A stretch of 64,000 nt of DNA from Prescottella agglutinans. Lineage in GTDB: Bacteria > Actinomycetota > Actinomycetes > Mycobacteriales > Mycobacteriaceae. Positions within the stretch are counted from its first letter, which is position 1. The number at the start of each line of letters is the position of its first letter. The notes below the pieces were generated by a model. It searched no databases and was not told the origin of the DNA. It saw only the letters and a program-made list of their open reading frames with translations. The position numbers and the translations under genes were made by a program. Positions 37,689 through 47,099 of the stretch are shown in pieces. The DNA is taken from the NCBI RefSeq assembly GCF_004011865.1, contig NZ_RKLP01000008.1:124001-188000 (forward strand), read 5' to 3'.

Positions 37689-39029
37689 GTGAGCGAAACT
37701 GCAATCGACCGGACCGAAGTTGTGATCGTCGGGTCCGGATTCGGTGCCCTCGCCACGGCGAAGAAGCTGGCCAAGGCCGGCAAGCCGTTCGTCCTCATCT
37801 CGGAGACCACCGAGCACCTCTTCCAGCCGCTGCTGTACCAGGTGGCCACCGGCGTCCTCGCCGCCGGTGAGATCGCCCCCTCGGTGCGCGCGATCCTCGC
37901 GAAGTACCCCAACGCCGACGTCCGCCTCGGCCGCGTCGTCGACGTGCACCCCGAGGAGAAGGAACTCGTCTACGAGGCCGCCGGCGAGCGCCACACCCTC
38001 GGCTACAACTCGCTCGTCGCCGCCACCGGTGCCCGGCAGAGCTACTTCGGACGCGACGAGTTCGCCAAGGTCACCTACGCGCTCAAGACGGTCGACGACG
38101 CCGAGCGGCTGCGCGCGCAGATCGTGCGCTGCTTCGAGGAGGCGCACACCACCACCGACCTCGAGCGTCGCAAGAACCTGCTCAGCTTCATCGTCATCGG
38201 TGCCGGTGCGACCGGCGTCGAGCTGGCCGGCCAGATCAAGGAACTCGCGGGCCGCTACTTCGAGCAGTCGATCCGCGGCGTCACCGCCGACGACGTCACC
38301 GTCACCCTCGTCGAGGGCGCGGGCGTCGCGATGCCGGCGTACGGCGGCAAGCTCAGCGAGTACACGAAGGAGTCGCTCGAGAAGTCGGGCGTCGAGGTGG
38401 TGCTGGGCACGCTGGTCACCGACATCGACGAGCACGGCGCCACCCTCAAGGCCCACGGCAGCGACACCGGTGAGCGTCGCACCGCCGAGACCATCATCTG
38501 GTCGGCCGGCGTGCAGGCCAACGACTTCGCGTCGGCGCTCGCCGAGCGCACCGGCTGCGAGACCGACCGCGCCGGACGTCTGCTCGTCAATCCCGACCTC
38601 ACGGTCGGCGGCCGCGCCGACATCTTCGCGGTCGGCGACATGACGTCGCTGAACAACCTGCCCGGCCAGTCGCCCGTCGCGATGCAGGGCGGACGCCACG
38701 TGGCGGCCACCATCCTCGGAAAGACCAAGCGCGGCACGCCGTTCAAGTTCCGCGACAAGGGCTCGATGGCGATCATCAACCGCTTCCGTGCCGTCACCAA
38801 GGTCAAGAGCATCGAACTCACCGGCTTCGTCGCGTGGGTGCTGTGGCTCGCCGTCCACATGGTGTACCTGGTGGGCTTCCGCAATCGCTACGTCGCGGTG
38901 ATGTCGTGGTTCGGTTCGTTCCTCGGCCACCGGCGCCCGCACTTCCACTACGCGCAGGAGGTCGGGCCGATCGAGGCGCCGGACGCGCGCGTCGCCGACG
39001 ACGACGAACCCGCAAAGGTCGCCGCCTAG
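37689..39029 (+). CDS. ndh: type II NADH dehydrogenase (NDH-2)-like flavoprotein
   Basis: A 446-residue FAD-dependent pyridine-nucleotide oxidoreductase of the NDH-2 family, which passes electrons from NADH to menaquinone without pumping protons. The FAD motif VVIVGSGFGALATAKKL is at about 11-27, the NADH motif FIVIGAGATGVELAG at about 174-188, and IFAVGDMTSL near 320 is the second FAD contact. A C-terminal hydrophobic helix (ELTGFVAWVLWLAVHMVYLV) anchors it to the membrane. GTG 37689 has GAAGGAGG at 37676-37683; the longer frame from 37614 is not used. The divergent LysR gene suggests regulation. Confidence 0.9.
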   Translation: MSETAIDRTEVVIVGSGFGALATAKKLAKAGKPFVLISETTEHLFQPLLYQVATGVLAAGEIAPSVRAILAKYPNADVRLGRVVDVHPEEKELVYEAAGERHTLGYNSLVAATGARQSYFGRDEFAKVTYALKTVDDAERLRAQIVRCFEEAHTTTDLERRKNLLSFIVIGAGATGVELAGQIKELAGRYFEQSIRGVTADDVTVTLVEGAGVAMPAYGGKLSEYTKESLEKSGVEVVLGTLVTDIDEHGATLKAHGSDTGERRTAETIIWSAGVQANDFASALAERTGCETDRAGRLLVNPDLTVGGRADIFAVGDMTSLNNLPGQSPVAMQGGRHVAATILGKTKRGTPFKFRDKGSMAIINRFRAVTKVKSIELTGFVAWVLWLAVHMVYLVGFRNRYVAVMSWFGSFLGHRRPHFHYAQEVGPIEAPDARVADDDEPAKVAA

Positions 39030-39040
39030 CTTCACGAACG

Positions 39041-39091
39041 ACGGGCGGTTACTGCGACATCGGCCGAGAGCCGAGCGCAGTAACCGCCCGT
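39041..39091. terminator. bidirectional terminator
   Basis: Perfect 16-bp stem (39041-39056 with 39076-39091) with a 19-nt loop between the convergent NDH-2 and acyl-CoA-synthetase genes. Confidence 0.85.
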
Positions 39092-39095
39092 TCGG

Positions 39096-40637
39096 CTACG
39101 CGAGGGTGCGCAGCGCCGCGTCGCGCAACTCGTGCTTCCGCACCTTGCCGGTGGCCAGGCGCGGCAGACGGTCGCAGAACTCGATCGTCTTCGGCACCTT
39201 GTAGCCGGCGAGGTGCTCGCGGACGTACGCGCGCAGGGTGTCCGCGGTGTCGTCGGCCGCCACCCCGGGATCGAGTTCGACGACGGCGTGCACGTACTCG
39301 CCCATCTCCGGGTCGGGGAGGCCGAACACCGCGACGTCGGCGACGTCCTCGTGCGCCGCGAGGCACGACTCGATCTCGGCCGGGTAGATGTTGACGCCCC
39401 CGGAGATGATCATGAACGACTTGCGGTCGGTCAGGAACAGGTAGCCGTCCTCGTCGACGTAGCCGACGTCGCCGACCGTGGACAGTCGCGGATTGGTGGG
39501 GTGCCGGGAGTCGGCGGTCTTGTCGGCGTCGTTGTGGTACTCGAACGGCACGACGTCGCGCTCGAAGTAGATGGTGCCGACCTCGCCGGCGGGCAGCGGT
39601 TGCCCCTCCTCGTCGCACACGACCGGGGTGCCGAGCACCGGGCGGCCGACGGAGCCGGGCCGTTCCAGCCACTCGCTCGCGGTCAGGAACGTCATGCCCA
39701 TTCCTTCGGTGCCCGAGTACAACTCGCTGACGATCGGACCGAGCCAGTCGATGGTCGCGTGCTTGACGGCCGGCGGGCAGGGCGCCGCGGAGTGCAGGAA
39801 GTCCTGCAGCGACGACACGTCGAACGACGTGCGTTCGGCGGCGGGCAACTTGAGCAGGCGCACCATCATCGTCGGCACGACCTGCGTGTGTGTCACCGAG
39901 TACTTCTCGATCGTCGCCAGGAACTCGCGGGCGTCGAAGCGCTCCATCAGCACCACGGTGGCCCCGACCGCCTGCGCGCCGGCCGACCACTGCAGCGCAG
40001 CGGAGTGGTACATCGGCGCGGGGACGAGGTACGTCGACTGATCGGTCATCTTCAACAGCGTCTGTGCGAAGTAGCCGACGTTCATCCCGCGCGGGTCGTC
40101 GATCGTGATGCCGGTGAGGGGACGTCGAATGCCCTTGGGGCGACCCGTGGTTCCCGACGAGTACAGCATCATGTCGCCGCGGGGCTGTTCGGTGAGCGGC
40201 ACCGGGTCGAACGCCGCCATCGACTCCTCGTACGACTCGAAGCCGCCGACGACGCCGTCCATCATGAACAGGTGGGGCCGGTCCTCCAGTTCGTCCACGA
40301 TCGCGGACGCGAGATCGGCCAGTCGGTAGGTGGTGACGAGCAACCGCGCCTGGCAGTCGGTGACGATGTAGGCCGCCTCGTCGGCGGTGAGATGCCAGTT
40401 GACGGCCGTGATGTACAGCCCGGAACGCACGGCCGCCCAGTAGACCTCCAGGTACCGTGGATGGTTCTCCGCGAGGATCGCGATGTGGTCGCCCGTGCGG
40501 AGTCCCAGCGCGAACCACTGCTGCGCCAAGCGATTCGAACGGTCTTCGAGGTCGCGATAGGTCACCACCTCGCCGGTGCGGGCGAAGACGACCGCGGGGC
40601 GATCGGGAGCTGTCGCGGCATGGATACCGGGGTACAT
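39096..40637 (-). CDS. FadD-type acyl-CoA synthetase
   Basis: A 513-residue ANL-superfamily ligase that activates a carboxylic acid as acyl-AMP and then acyl-CoA. The P-loop YSSGTTGRPKG lies about residue 165; later motifs are YSGTEGMG, GDVGYVDEDGYLFLTDRKSF and the catalytic Lys in LPRLATGKVRKHEL. The chain class cannot be told from sequence. ATG 40637 (MYPGIHAATAPDRPA) has AGGAGG upstream with good spacing; the upstream ATG 40676 is not supported. Monocistronic by position. Confidence 0.92.
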   Translation of the reverse strand: MYPGIHAATAPDRPAVVFARTGEVVTYRDLEDRSNRLAQQWFALGLRTGDHIAILAENHPRYLEVYWAAVRSGLYITAVNWHLTADEAAYIVTDCQARLLVTTYRLADLASAIVDELEDRPHLFMMDGVVGGFESYEESMAAFDPVPLTEQPRGDMMLYSSGTTGRPKGIRRPLTGITIDDPRGMNVGYFAQTLLKMTDQSTYLVPAPMYHSAALQWSAGAQAVGATVVLMERFDAREFLATIEKYSVTHTQVVPTMMVRLLKLPAAERTSFDVSSLQDFLHSAAPCPPAVKHATIDWLGPIVSELYSGTEGMGMTFLTASEWLERPGSVGRPVLGTPVVCDEEGQPLPAGEVGTIYFERDVVPFEYHNDADKTADSRHPTNPRLSTVGDVGYVDEDGYLFLTDRKSFMIISGGVNIYPAEIESCLAAHEDVADVAVFGLPDPEMGEYVHAVVELDPGVAADDTADTLRAYVREHLAGYKVPKTIEFCDRLPRLATGKVRKHELRDAALRTLA

Positions 40638-40731
40638 CAGTGGCTGCCTCCTGGCTGTCGAGGGGGAAACTGGCATGTGCTCGCCGTCGCAGACTCGCCG
40701 GTGCCGACGTGTCGTTGGGGCGTGGTCTCGC

Positions 40732-41670
40732 TCAGCGAGAACGGGCCGAACGGGCGGGCGGTCGGGACGTGACGAACCACGCGGTCGCGACGACGGTCGC
40801 GCAGCCGACCAGTTGCAGAGCGGTGGGTCGTTCGCCGAGCAGGATCACCGCGGCCGCGATCGCCAGCACCGGTTGCAGGAGCAGCAGTGTGGCGCCGACC
40901 TCGGGCGCGAGACGGGGGAGGGAACGGCCGAGCAGCATCCAGCCGAGGACCTGCGCCGACACGGCCAGTGCCGCGAGCCACGCGAACGAGGCCCATCCCG
41001 GCGTCGGGTCGACGGTGCCCCACACCGATCCGAGTGCCGAGCCGACGACGCCGGCCGCGGCGGTCGAGATCAGGACCTGCGTCCCGGCGGTGTCGGCGGA
41101 TCCGCGCCCGCCGACGACGAAGATGTACCCCGCGTACGCGACTCCCGACAGCAGGGCCAGAACCGTTCCCCACAGCAGGTCCGGGCTCGTCGACGCGTCG
41201 TCCGCGACGCCGGCGGTGAGGGCGATCCCGGCGAACAGCGCGGGAATCGTCGCGACGAATCGGGCCGGAATCCGGGTGCCCAGGAACAGGAACGACAGCA
41301 GCGGCACCACGACGACCTGGACGTTCACGAGCACCGTGGAGATACCCGCGCCGACGAGCATGATGGCCTGTGACCACAGCGCGAAGTCGACGCCGAGCAT
41401 GGCCCCTGCGACGGTGAACCGCACCGCGTCCCCCCGACTCGTTCGGTTGCCGCGGCGGTACTCCCGCCACGCGAGCGCGGCCAGCGGCGGAAGCGCGAGC
41501 GCGCATCGGAAGAACACCGACGTCGCGGGAGAGACCTCCGCCAGTCGGATGAACACCGCGGTCAGGGAGATCGCGACGGTACCGGCGACGGCGAGCGCTC
41601 GGGGATCGGTGAACGGGCCGGATACGCGCGCGGGCGCCGGCTGGGCGCGCTCCGATCCGATGGTCTGCAC
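40732..41670 (-). CDS. EamA/DMT-family transporter
   Basis: A 312-residue membrane protein with ten predicted helices in two EamA repeats: ALAVAGTVAISLTAVFIRLA at the start of the first, and LLWGTVLALLSGVAYAGYIF at the start of the second. DMT proteins typically export amino acids or metabolites; the substrate is unknown. Start GTG 41670 gives a 15-residue tail before helix 1; the frame is open well upstream, but that overlaps the divergent LysR gene. It shares a 74-bp promoter region with that regulator, so LysR control of export is likely. Confidence 0.9.
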   Translation of the reverse strand: MQTIGSERAQPAPARVSGPFTDPRALAVAGTVAISLTAVFIRLAEVSPATSVFFRCALALPPLAALAWREYRRGNRTSRGDAVRFTVAGAMLGVDFALWSQAIMLVGAGISTVLVNVQVVVVPLLSFLFLGTRIPARFVATIPALFAGIALTAGVADDASTSPDLLWGTVLALLSGVAYAGYIFVVGGRGSADTAGTQVLISTAAAGVVGSALGSVWGTVDPTPGWASFAWLAALAVSAQVLGWMLLGRSLPRLAPEVGATLLLLQPVLAIAAAVILLGERPTALQLVGCATVVATAWFVTSRPPARSARSR

Positions 41671-41744
41671 CTGTCCAATTCTGGGTTCTACCTGCAAGAA
41701 CAACAAGTAAGAAACTCTTCTGGGCATTCGGTAGTGTTGCTGGC

Positions 41745-42659
41745 GTGTTGAGCCTCGAACGTATCCGCGCGCTCTGCGCGGTGGCCGAGACCGGATCGGT
41801 CGCCGCCGCCGCGAGGCGGCTGCACGTGACGCCGTCCGGAGTCTCACAGCAGTTGGCGAAACTCGAACGCGAGGTGGGGGCGACGCTACTCGAGCCGGAC
41901 GGGCGGGGTGTCCGCCTGACCCCTGCCGGTGAGCTGCTGGCCCGGCGCGGCGCGGAACTGCTGGCGCGGGCGGCGGCGGTCGAGGCCGAGATCGATTCCA
42001 TGCGGGACGAAGTCGTCGGACCGATCCGATTCGGGGCGTTCGTCGCCGCATCGCGGGTGGTGCTGCCTTCCGTCGTCACCGCCCTGCTGTCGCGCTATCC
42101 GGTGCAGGTGTCCGTGGCGGAGGCGGAGACCGAGGTGACCTTGGAGTCCCTCACCCGGCGACGCATCGACATCGGTGTGGTCGACAGTTGGGAGTCGGCG
42201 CCGGTGGATATCCCGATCGGGATGGAATCGAGACTGATACATCGTGATTCGGCAGGTGTGGCGCTGCCCGCGGATCATCCGCTGGTGGGCCGCGGCGCCG
42301 TTCCGCTCGGGGAACTCGCGGAGATGTCGTGGGTGGCGTGGGGTGCGGGCACGGCATTCCGGGACTGGCTCGTGAGAACGCTGCGCGGGCAGGGGTTCGA
42401 GCCCCGGGTCGACTTCGAGGCGTCCGACGTCTCGACGCATCTCGCCTTCGTCGCCGCGGGGCTCTCGGCGGCCCTCGTCCCGCATCTCGCGGTCGACGAC
42501 CTGCCGGCCGGGGTGGCGCTCCTGCCGGCCGACCCACCGTTGCGGCGGGACATCCACGTGGTGTGGCGACCGGACAATGCCGGCCCGGCGGTGCGGGCCG
42601 GCATCGCTGCGGTCGAGGAGGCGTTCGCCCGCAGGCGGTCTCAGTCCCCCGGCGTCTGA
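41745..42659 (+). CDS. LysR-family transcriptional regulator
   Basis: A 304-residue LTTR with N-terminal winged helix (ERIRALCAVAETGSVAAAAR, VTPSGVSQQLAKLEREVG) and effector domain from about residue 90 (PIRFGAFVAASRVVLPSVVT, RRIDIGVVDSWES). The start is GTG 41745, with TTG 41748 possible. It is divergent from the EamA transporter, its probable target. Its last 19 nt overlap the convergent oxygenase gene. Confidence 0.93.
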   Translation: MLSLERIRALCAVAETGSVAAAARRLHVTPSGVSQQLAKLEREVGATLLEPDGRGVRLTPAGELLARRGAELLARAAAVEAEIDSMRDEVVGPIRFGAFVAASRVVLPSVVTALLSRYPVQVSVAEAETEVTLESLTRRRIDIGVVDSWESAPVDIPIGMESRLIHRDSAGVALPADHPLVGRGAVPLGELAEMSWVAWGAGTAFRDWLVRTLRGQGFEPRVDFEASDVSTHLAFVAAGLSAALVPHLAVDDLPAGVALLPADPPLRRDIHVVWRPDNAGPAVRAGIAAVEEAFARRRSQSPGV

Positions 42660-43573
42660 ACCTGCTCGACCCCGAGGTCTCGCGGACGGTAGCCGACGGG
42701 ATAGCCGGGGTAGGTGCGGTTCCCCGGATCGCCGGATCCCGCGGACACCCGCCGCTTCGGGAGCAGGCGCACGACCCCCGACCGGGCCCGCAACCCGGCC
42801 TCCGCGACGGCCCGCACCCGTGCCGACCCCTTCGGAAACCCGAACGCGGTGGACATACGGTCGTCGATCAGCGCATACACCGCGGTGGCGACGGGACGTT
42901 CGAGGAGGCCCGGGTACCAGGACTGGAACAGCCGCAGGGTGTAGGTGCCGATGCGGTGGTTGTCGTCGCTGTAGACGAAGTGCTCGTGTTCGTACTCCGT
43001 CTTGAACCGATGGAACTCCTGGAACGAGTCGGGAATGTCCTTGATACCCATCCTCATTCCGACCTGACGGTAGAAGTGGTACGACGCGAGTCGCTCGTTC
43101 GGGTGCAGGCGACGCCACCCGTAACGGTCGATCCAGTCGATCGGGTCGTACACGAACGTCGACAGCACGTAGCGCATGTCGTCGTTCGAGATCGTGTACC
43201 GGCCGTGCATGCGGTTGACGTTGCGCAGCGACTCGCGCCCGCGCTCCGAGTCGTAGCCGTGTTCCACCAGTTCGCCCATCAGCAGCGCGGTGTCGTCGTA
43301 GCGCTTCTGCGGGCGGTGCTCGAACTCGCCGGTGCGGGCCAGCAGTGCGGAGATGGACGGCACGCAGTAGGTGCGGAACAGCGCGAACTCGAGCGAACGC
43401 TGGTAGTCCCAGGGGAACTCGTAGCCGGCGGTGATGCGGAGGATGTCCTGGTGTCTCGTCTCCGGGTCGAGTCCTTCGATCACCTTCACCCACCCCATCC
43501 GGCCCCGGCCGGGGCGCGGATCGGGGTCGGGTTCGGGGAGGCTGTGGGCGGGTCGTGAACTGGTCAGCGTCAC
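42641..43573 (-). CDS. MpaB/Lcp-type (DUF2236) oxygenase
   Basis: A 310-residue protein of the oxygenase family that includes rubber oxygenase Lcp and fungal MpaB, haem-b enzymes that cleave carbon-carbon double bonds of isoprenoid chains to aldehydes or ketones. Family landmarks are ITAGYEFPWDYQRSLEFALF, YDDTALLMGELVEHGYDSER and HPNERLASYHFYRQVGMRMG; His residues in these helices are candidate haem ligands. There is no signal peptide, so it is probably cytoplasmic, unlike exported Lcp. ATG 43573 lies 4 nt from the aldehyde dehydrogenase stop, forming a tight operon in which the oxygenase could supply the aldehyde. A second family member lies on the opposite strand 3.5 kb away. Confidence 0.85.
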   Translation of the reverse strand: MTLTSSRPAHSLPEPDPDPRPGRGRMGWVKVIEGLDPETRHQDILRITAGYEFPWDYQRSLEFALFRTYCVPSISALLARTGEFEHRPQKRYDDTALLMGELVEHGYDSERGRESLRNVNRMHGRYTISNDDMRYVLSTFVYDPIDWIDRYGWRRLHPNERLASYHFYRQVGMRMGIKDIPDSFQEFHRFKTEYEHEHFVYSDDNHRIGTYTLRLFQSWYPGLLERPVATAVYALIDDRMSTAFGFPKGSARVRAVAEAGLRARSGVVRLLPKRRVSAGSGDPGNRTYPGYPVGYRPRDLGVEQVQTPGD

Positions 43574-43577
43574 GGCG

Positions 43578-45095
43578 TCACCGACCGTGCCGTGCCTTGA
43601 GCATCCACGCCGAGATCTTCATGTCCCGGGCGGACCGCTCGAGGGTGAGCAGATTCAGTGGGGCCGAGAACTTCTGGACGGTGACCGCCTTGGGGTGGCT
43701 GAACTCGCGGAGGCCGTCGGCGCCGTGGATGCGGCCGAATCCGGATTCGCCGATGCCGCCGAACGGCAGCGAGGGGATCCCGGCGAAGCCGAGCACCGAG
43801 TTGACCGAGACCATGCCGGCGCGTAACCGCCCGGCGATGTCCCGGCCGCGGGAGTGGTTGCGGGTGAACACCGACGCACCGAGGCCGTACGACGTCGCAT
43901 TGGCCCGCTCGATGCCCTCGTCGACGTCGCGGACCTTGTTCACGACGACGGTGGGGCCGAACGTCTCCTCGCACACCGCCGACGATTCCTCCGGAACGTC
44001 GGTGAGGACCACCGGGTCGACGAATCGGTCATGGACGGAGTCGATTCCGCCGATCACCGCGCGGGCACCCTTACCGATCGCGTCGGCGATGTGGTTACGG
44101 ACGACGTCCACCTGCCGGGGGAGGGTCATCGGGCCGTAGGTGTCCTCGTCCGACCCGCCCGGGGTGACCCGTTCGACCGCGGCGGTGAGCTTGTCGAGGA
44201 ACTGCCGGTACACCGGTTCGGCCACGTAGATGCGCTCGACACCCGCGCACGTCTGCCCGGCGTTGCCGAATGCGCCGAACGCCGCGAACTCGACGGCCTT
44301 GTCCAGGTCGGCGTCCTCGGCGACCAGCATCGCGTCCTTGCCGCCGCACTCCGCGACCAGCGGGGTGAGGGTCTCGGCGCAGACCGCCATCACCTTCCGG
44401 GCGGTGGGCCCGGAACCGGTGAATGCGATCTTGTCGACGCCGGCCCGGCACAGCGCGGCGCCCGTCGCGCCGAGACCGGTGATCACCTGCAGGACAGGCT
44501 GGGTCGGGGCGAGCGAGGTCCACTTGGCCTCGAGCCACTTTCCGACGCCCGGGGTGAGTTCGCTGGGTTTGAAGACGATCGCGTTCCCGGCGGCGAGCGC
44601 ATACGAGATGGAGCCCATCGGTGTGTACACCGGGTAGTTCCACGGGCCGATGACGCCGACGACGCCGAACGGCTGGTAGCCGAGGGTGGCCGACTGGTTG
44701 GCGCTGACGAGCCCGGACGGGACCCGTCGGGGCTTGAGCACCTTCTTCGCGTTGCGGGCGGCCCAGTCGAGATGCTCGATCGCGAGCATCACCTCGAGCA
44801 GGGCGTCGTCGTGGGGCTTGCCGGTCTCGGCGGAGACGACGCGGGCGAGGTCGTCGGCGTCCGACGCGATCGCCTTCTTGAACTCGAGCAACCAGTCGCG
44901 GCGCCCGCGGAATCCCTGTCCGGCCCACCACTGTGCTGCGCGGCGAGCCCGCTCCACCGCCGCGGTGACGTCGGACTCGGTCATGACGGGGTACTCGGCG
45001 AGAACGGTCCCGGTCCGCGGGTCCAGGCTCGGGAAGGTGGACGGCGCCGAGTCCGGGGATAAGGCGGGGTCGGTGTCGCGCAGTTCTCGGGTCAT
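43578..45095 (-). CDS. NAD(P)-dependent aldehyde dehydrogenase
   Basis: A 505-residue ALDH-superfamily enzyme that oxidises an aldehyde to the acid. The oxyanion Asn is in GPWNYPV (Asn153), the general base is Glu249 (VAECGGKDAM) and the nucleophile Cys283 (GQTCAGVERIY). The C-terminal tail (LLTLERSARDMKISAWMLKA) is longer than in simple ALDHs and resembles the hydrophobic, amphipathic tails of fatty or coniferyl aldehyde dehydrogenases, suggesting a membrane-near lipid aldehyde substrate. It heads a two-gene operon with the DUF2236 oxygenase and is divergent from the acyl-CoA dehydrogenase unit across a palindromic site. Confidence 0.93.
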   Translation of the reverse strand: MTRELRDTDPALSPDSAPSTFPSLDPRTGTVLAEYPVMTESDVTAAVERARRAAQWWAGQGFRGRRDWLLEFKKAIASDADDLARVVSAETGKPHDDALLEVMLAIEHLDWAARNAKKVLKPRRVPSGLVSANQSATLGYQPFGVVGVIGPWNYPVYTPMGSISYALAAGNAIVFKPSELTPGVGKWLEAKWTSLAPTQPVLQVITGLGATGAALCRAGVDKIAFTGSGPTARKVMAVCAETLTPLVAECGGKDAMLVAEDADLDKAVEFAAFGAFGNAGQTCAGVERIYVAEPVYRQFLDKLTAAVERVTPGGSDEDTYGPMTLPRQVDVVRNHIADAIGKGARAVIGGIDSVHDRFVDPVVLTDVPEESSAVCEETFGPTVVVNKVRDVDEGIERANATSYGLGASVFTRNHSRGRDIAGRLRAGMVSVNSVLGFAGIPSLPFGGIGESGFGRIHGADGLREFSHPKAVTVQKFSAPLNLLTLERSARDMKISAWMLKARHGR

Positions 45096-45128
45096 GTCGA
45101 ACTACCTCCGGATCTCCAGTGGGATCGC

Positions 45129-45149
45129 ATCACATATATTTGATGTGAT
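45129..45149. promoter_or_regulatory. palindromic operator between the divergent units
   Basis: ATCACAT (45129-45135) and ATGTGAT (45143-45149) form a perfect 7-bp inverted repeat around a 7-bp AT-rich centre. It is in the only substantial gap between the ALDH-oxygenase and acyl-CoA-dehydrogenase-GntR-oxygenase units. The GntR protein encoded in the second unit is the natural candidate to bind it, which would regulate both directions at once. Confidence 0.65.
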
Positions 45150-45273
45150 TTACTGTGGTGACGCTCACACTATTCGGCCCGGCGAGCGCGGACAACCCCC
45201 CACGCGGGTGTCCGCCCCGATGCGGCCGCAGGGGAATTCGGTAACTCGACTCTTTCCAGGCAGGAGCACGTCA

Positions 45274-46416
45274 ATGACGATCGACTTCACCCCCGAACAG
45301 CACGACTTCGCGCAGGCGGTGGCCGCGTTCTGCCGACGCGAGTGTGGCACCCGCGAGCAGCGGGACGCGCTCACCGGCCGCGGTGAGCACAGCCACAACC
45401 AGGAGCTGTACCTGAAGATGGCCGACCTCGGCTGGCTCGGGATCACCGTCCCCGAGGAGTACGGCGGATCGGGCGGCACCGCGGTCGACATGTGCATCCT
45501 GCTCGAACAGGCCGCGAGGGGGATGGCGCCGATCGGCGGCATCGGGCCGACCCTCATCACCGGGGCGGCGTACGGAAGGTTCGGTACCGAGACGCAGAAG
45601 CGGGCCGTGCTCGGCGGCATCGTGCGCGGCGCTTCCGAGTCGATCTCGATGTCCGAGCCCGAGGCCGGGTCCGACGTCGGCAACCTCACCTGTCGCGCCG
45701 AGAAGGTCTCCGACGGCTGGCTCATCAACGGGCAGAAGACGTGGTGCTCCAACGCGCACTTCGCCGAGAACATCCTGCTCGTGGCCCGAACCGACCGCAC
45801 CGGGTCCAAGCACGAGGGCCTGACGATGTTCCACCTGCCGGCGGACACCCCGGGTCTCAAGATCAGCGGCATCGACACGATGGGCGGCAAGGAGGTCAAC
45901 GACCTCTATCTCACCGACGTCCACCTGCCCGCCGACGCCGTCGTCGGCGAGGTCGGCAACGGGTGGAGTCAGCTGATGACCGGGCTCAACATCGAACGAC
46001 TCATCCTCGGCGCGATGATGCTCGGCACCGCGCAGCGGGCGTTCGACGACGCCCTCGAATTCATCACGCAGCGAAAGCAGTTCGGTCGGCCGGTCGGGAC
46101 ATTCCAGGTGCTGCGTCACCGTGTCGCGGATCTGGCCACCGAGATCGAGTGCACCCGGCTGCTCGTGTACAACACCGCACGGCTGGTCGACGCGAACCCG
46201 ACGAAGCTGTTCCCGCGGGAGGCGTCGATGGTCAAGCTCAAGGCGACCGAGACCGCGAAGAAGGTGGCGCTCGAGGGCATGCAGATGATGGGTGGATACG
46301 GATACGCCACCGAGTTCGACATGGAGGGGCATGTCCGCAGGACGCTCGTGTCGTCGATCTACGGTGGTACCAACGAGATCCAGCGCGACATCATCGGCAA
46401 GACGTACGGGCTGTAG
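45274..46416 (+). CDS. acyl-CoA dehydrogenase
   Basis: A 380-residue flavin acyl-CoA dehydrogenase that would introduce an alpha,beta double bond. FAD/substrate motifs are ISMSEPEAGSDVGNLTCRAE and QKTWCSNAHFAENILL; ERLILGAMMLGTAQRAFDDA is the FAD-binding helix. The C-terminal motif is IYGGTNEIQRDIIGKTYGL: Gly stands where medium-chain enzymes have the catalytic Glu (YEGT), so the base must come from elsewhere, as in isovaleryl-type enzymes. ATG 45274 has CAGGAG upstream. It is first in an operon with the GntR regulator and a DUF2236 oxygenase. Confidence 0.93.
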   Translation: MTIDFTPEQHDFAQAVAAFCRRECGTREQRDALTGRGEHSHNQELYLKMADLGWLGITVPEEYGGSGGTAVDMCILLEQAARGMAPIGGIGPTLITGAAYGRFGTETQKRAVLGGIVRGASESISMSEPEAGSDVGNLTCRAEKVSDGWLINGQKTWCSNAHFAENILLVARTDRTGSKHEGLTMFHLPADTPGLKISGIDTMGGKEVNDLYLTDVHLPADAVVGEVGNGWSQLMTGLNIERLILGAMMLGTAQRAFDDALEFITQRKQFGRPVGTFQVLRHRVADLATEIECTRLLVYNTARLVDANPTKLFPREASMVKLKATETAKKVALEGMQMMGGYGYATEFDMEGHVRRTLVSSIYGGTNEIQRDIIGKTYGL

Positions 46417-46427
46417 GGAGCGTCGAC

Positions 46428-47099
46428 ATGGGTGCGCCGGCACGTCCACTGCGCAGGACGCAGCTCTCCGATTCGGTGGCCACGTACCTGCGCGGTGCGG
46501 TCATGTCGGGTCGTCTGCGGCCCGGTGAGTTCGTGCGCCTGGACGAGACCGCCGCCGAACTCGGCGTGAGCGTCACCCCGGTGCGGGAGGCGCTGCTGAC
46601 CCTGCGGGGCGAGGGCATGGTCGAGTCGGTGCCCAACCGCGGATACGTCGTGTCGCCGCTCGAACGCGACGACGTGCACGACATCTTCTGGTTGCAGGGC
46701 CAGATCACGGTGGAGCTGGCGGTGCGCGCCTCGGGTGTCGCCACGGCCGAGGACCTGACGCGGCTGACCGCGCTCAACGACGTGCTGGGTGAGGCGGTCG
46801 AGGCTTCCGATCCCGAGCGGATCGCCGACGCGGAGTACGAGTTCCACCGCGAACTGTGCCGGATCGGAGGCGGGCCCAAGCTCGCGTGGTTCCTGCTCAA
46901 CGCCGCCCGGTACACGCCCTACCAGCTGTACGCCACCGATCCGGCCTGGGGCTTGCTGGCGGTGGCGTCGCACGCGAGCCTGATCGACGCGATCCGAGCG
47001 CGGGACCGTGAGGCCGTGGTGTCGCACACCCGCGTCCAGTTCGACGACGCCGCACGGCGCCTCGTCGCGCACCTCGAGCGAGTGGGGATATGGAAATGA
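46428..47099 (+). CDS. GntR-family (FadR/FCD subfamily) regulator
   Basis: A 223-residue regulator. The winged helix-turn-helix is at the N-terminus (SDSVATYLRGAVMSGRLRPG, AAELGVSVTPVREALLTLRG) and the C-terminal all-helical FCD domain binds an effector, commonly a carboxylate or acyl-CoA with a metal ion; the His in EYEFHREL and SHTRVQF are likely ligands. ATG 46428 has GGGAG upstream, 12 nt after the acyl-CoA dehydrogenase. Its stop overlaps the next gene's ATG (ATGA). It probably autoregulates and controls the divergent ALDH operon through the palindrome at 45129-45149. Confidence 0.92.
   Translation: MGAPARPLRRTQLSDSVATYLRGAVMSGRLRPGEFVRLDETAAELGVSVTPVREALLTLRGEGMVESVPNRGYVVSPLERDDVHDIFWLQGQITVELAVRASGVATAEDLTRLTALNDVLGEAVEASDPERIADAEYEFHRELCRIGGGPKLAWFLLNAARYTPYQLYATDPAWGLLAVASHASLIDAIRARDREAVVSHTRVQFDDAARRLVAHLERVGIWK

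Noticed and set aside
39049-40518. A 489-codon minus-strand frame overlapping the acyl-CoA synthetase
   Set aside because: Same strand, different phase; it is Arg-rich without motifs, whereas the other phase shows all ANL-ligase motifs.
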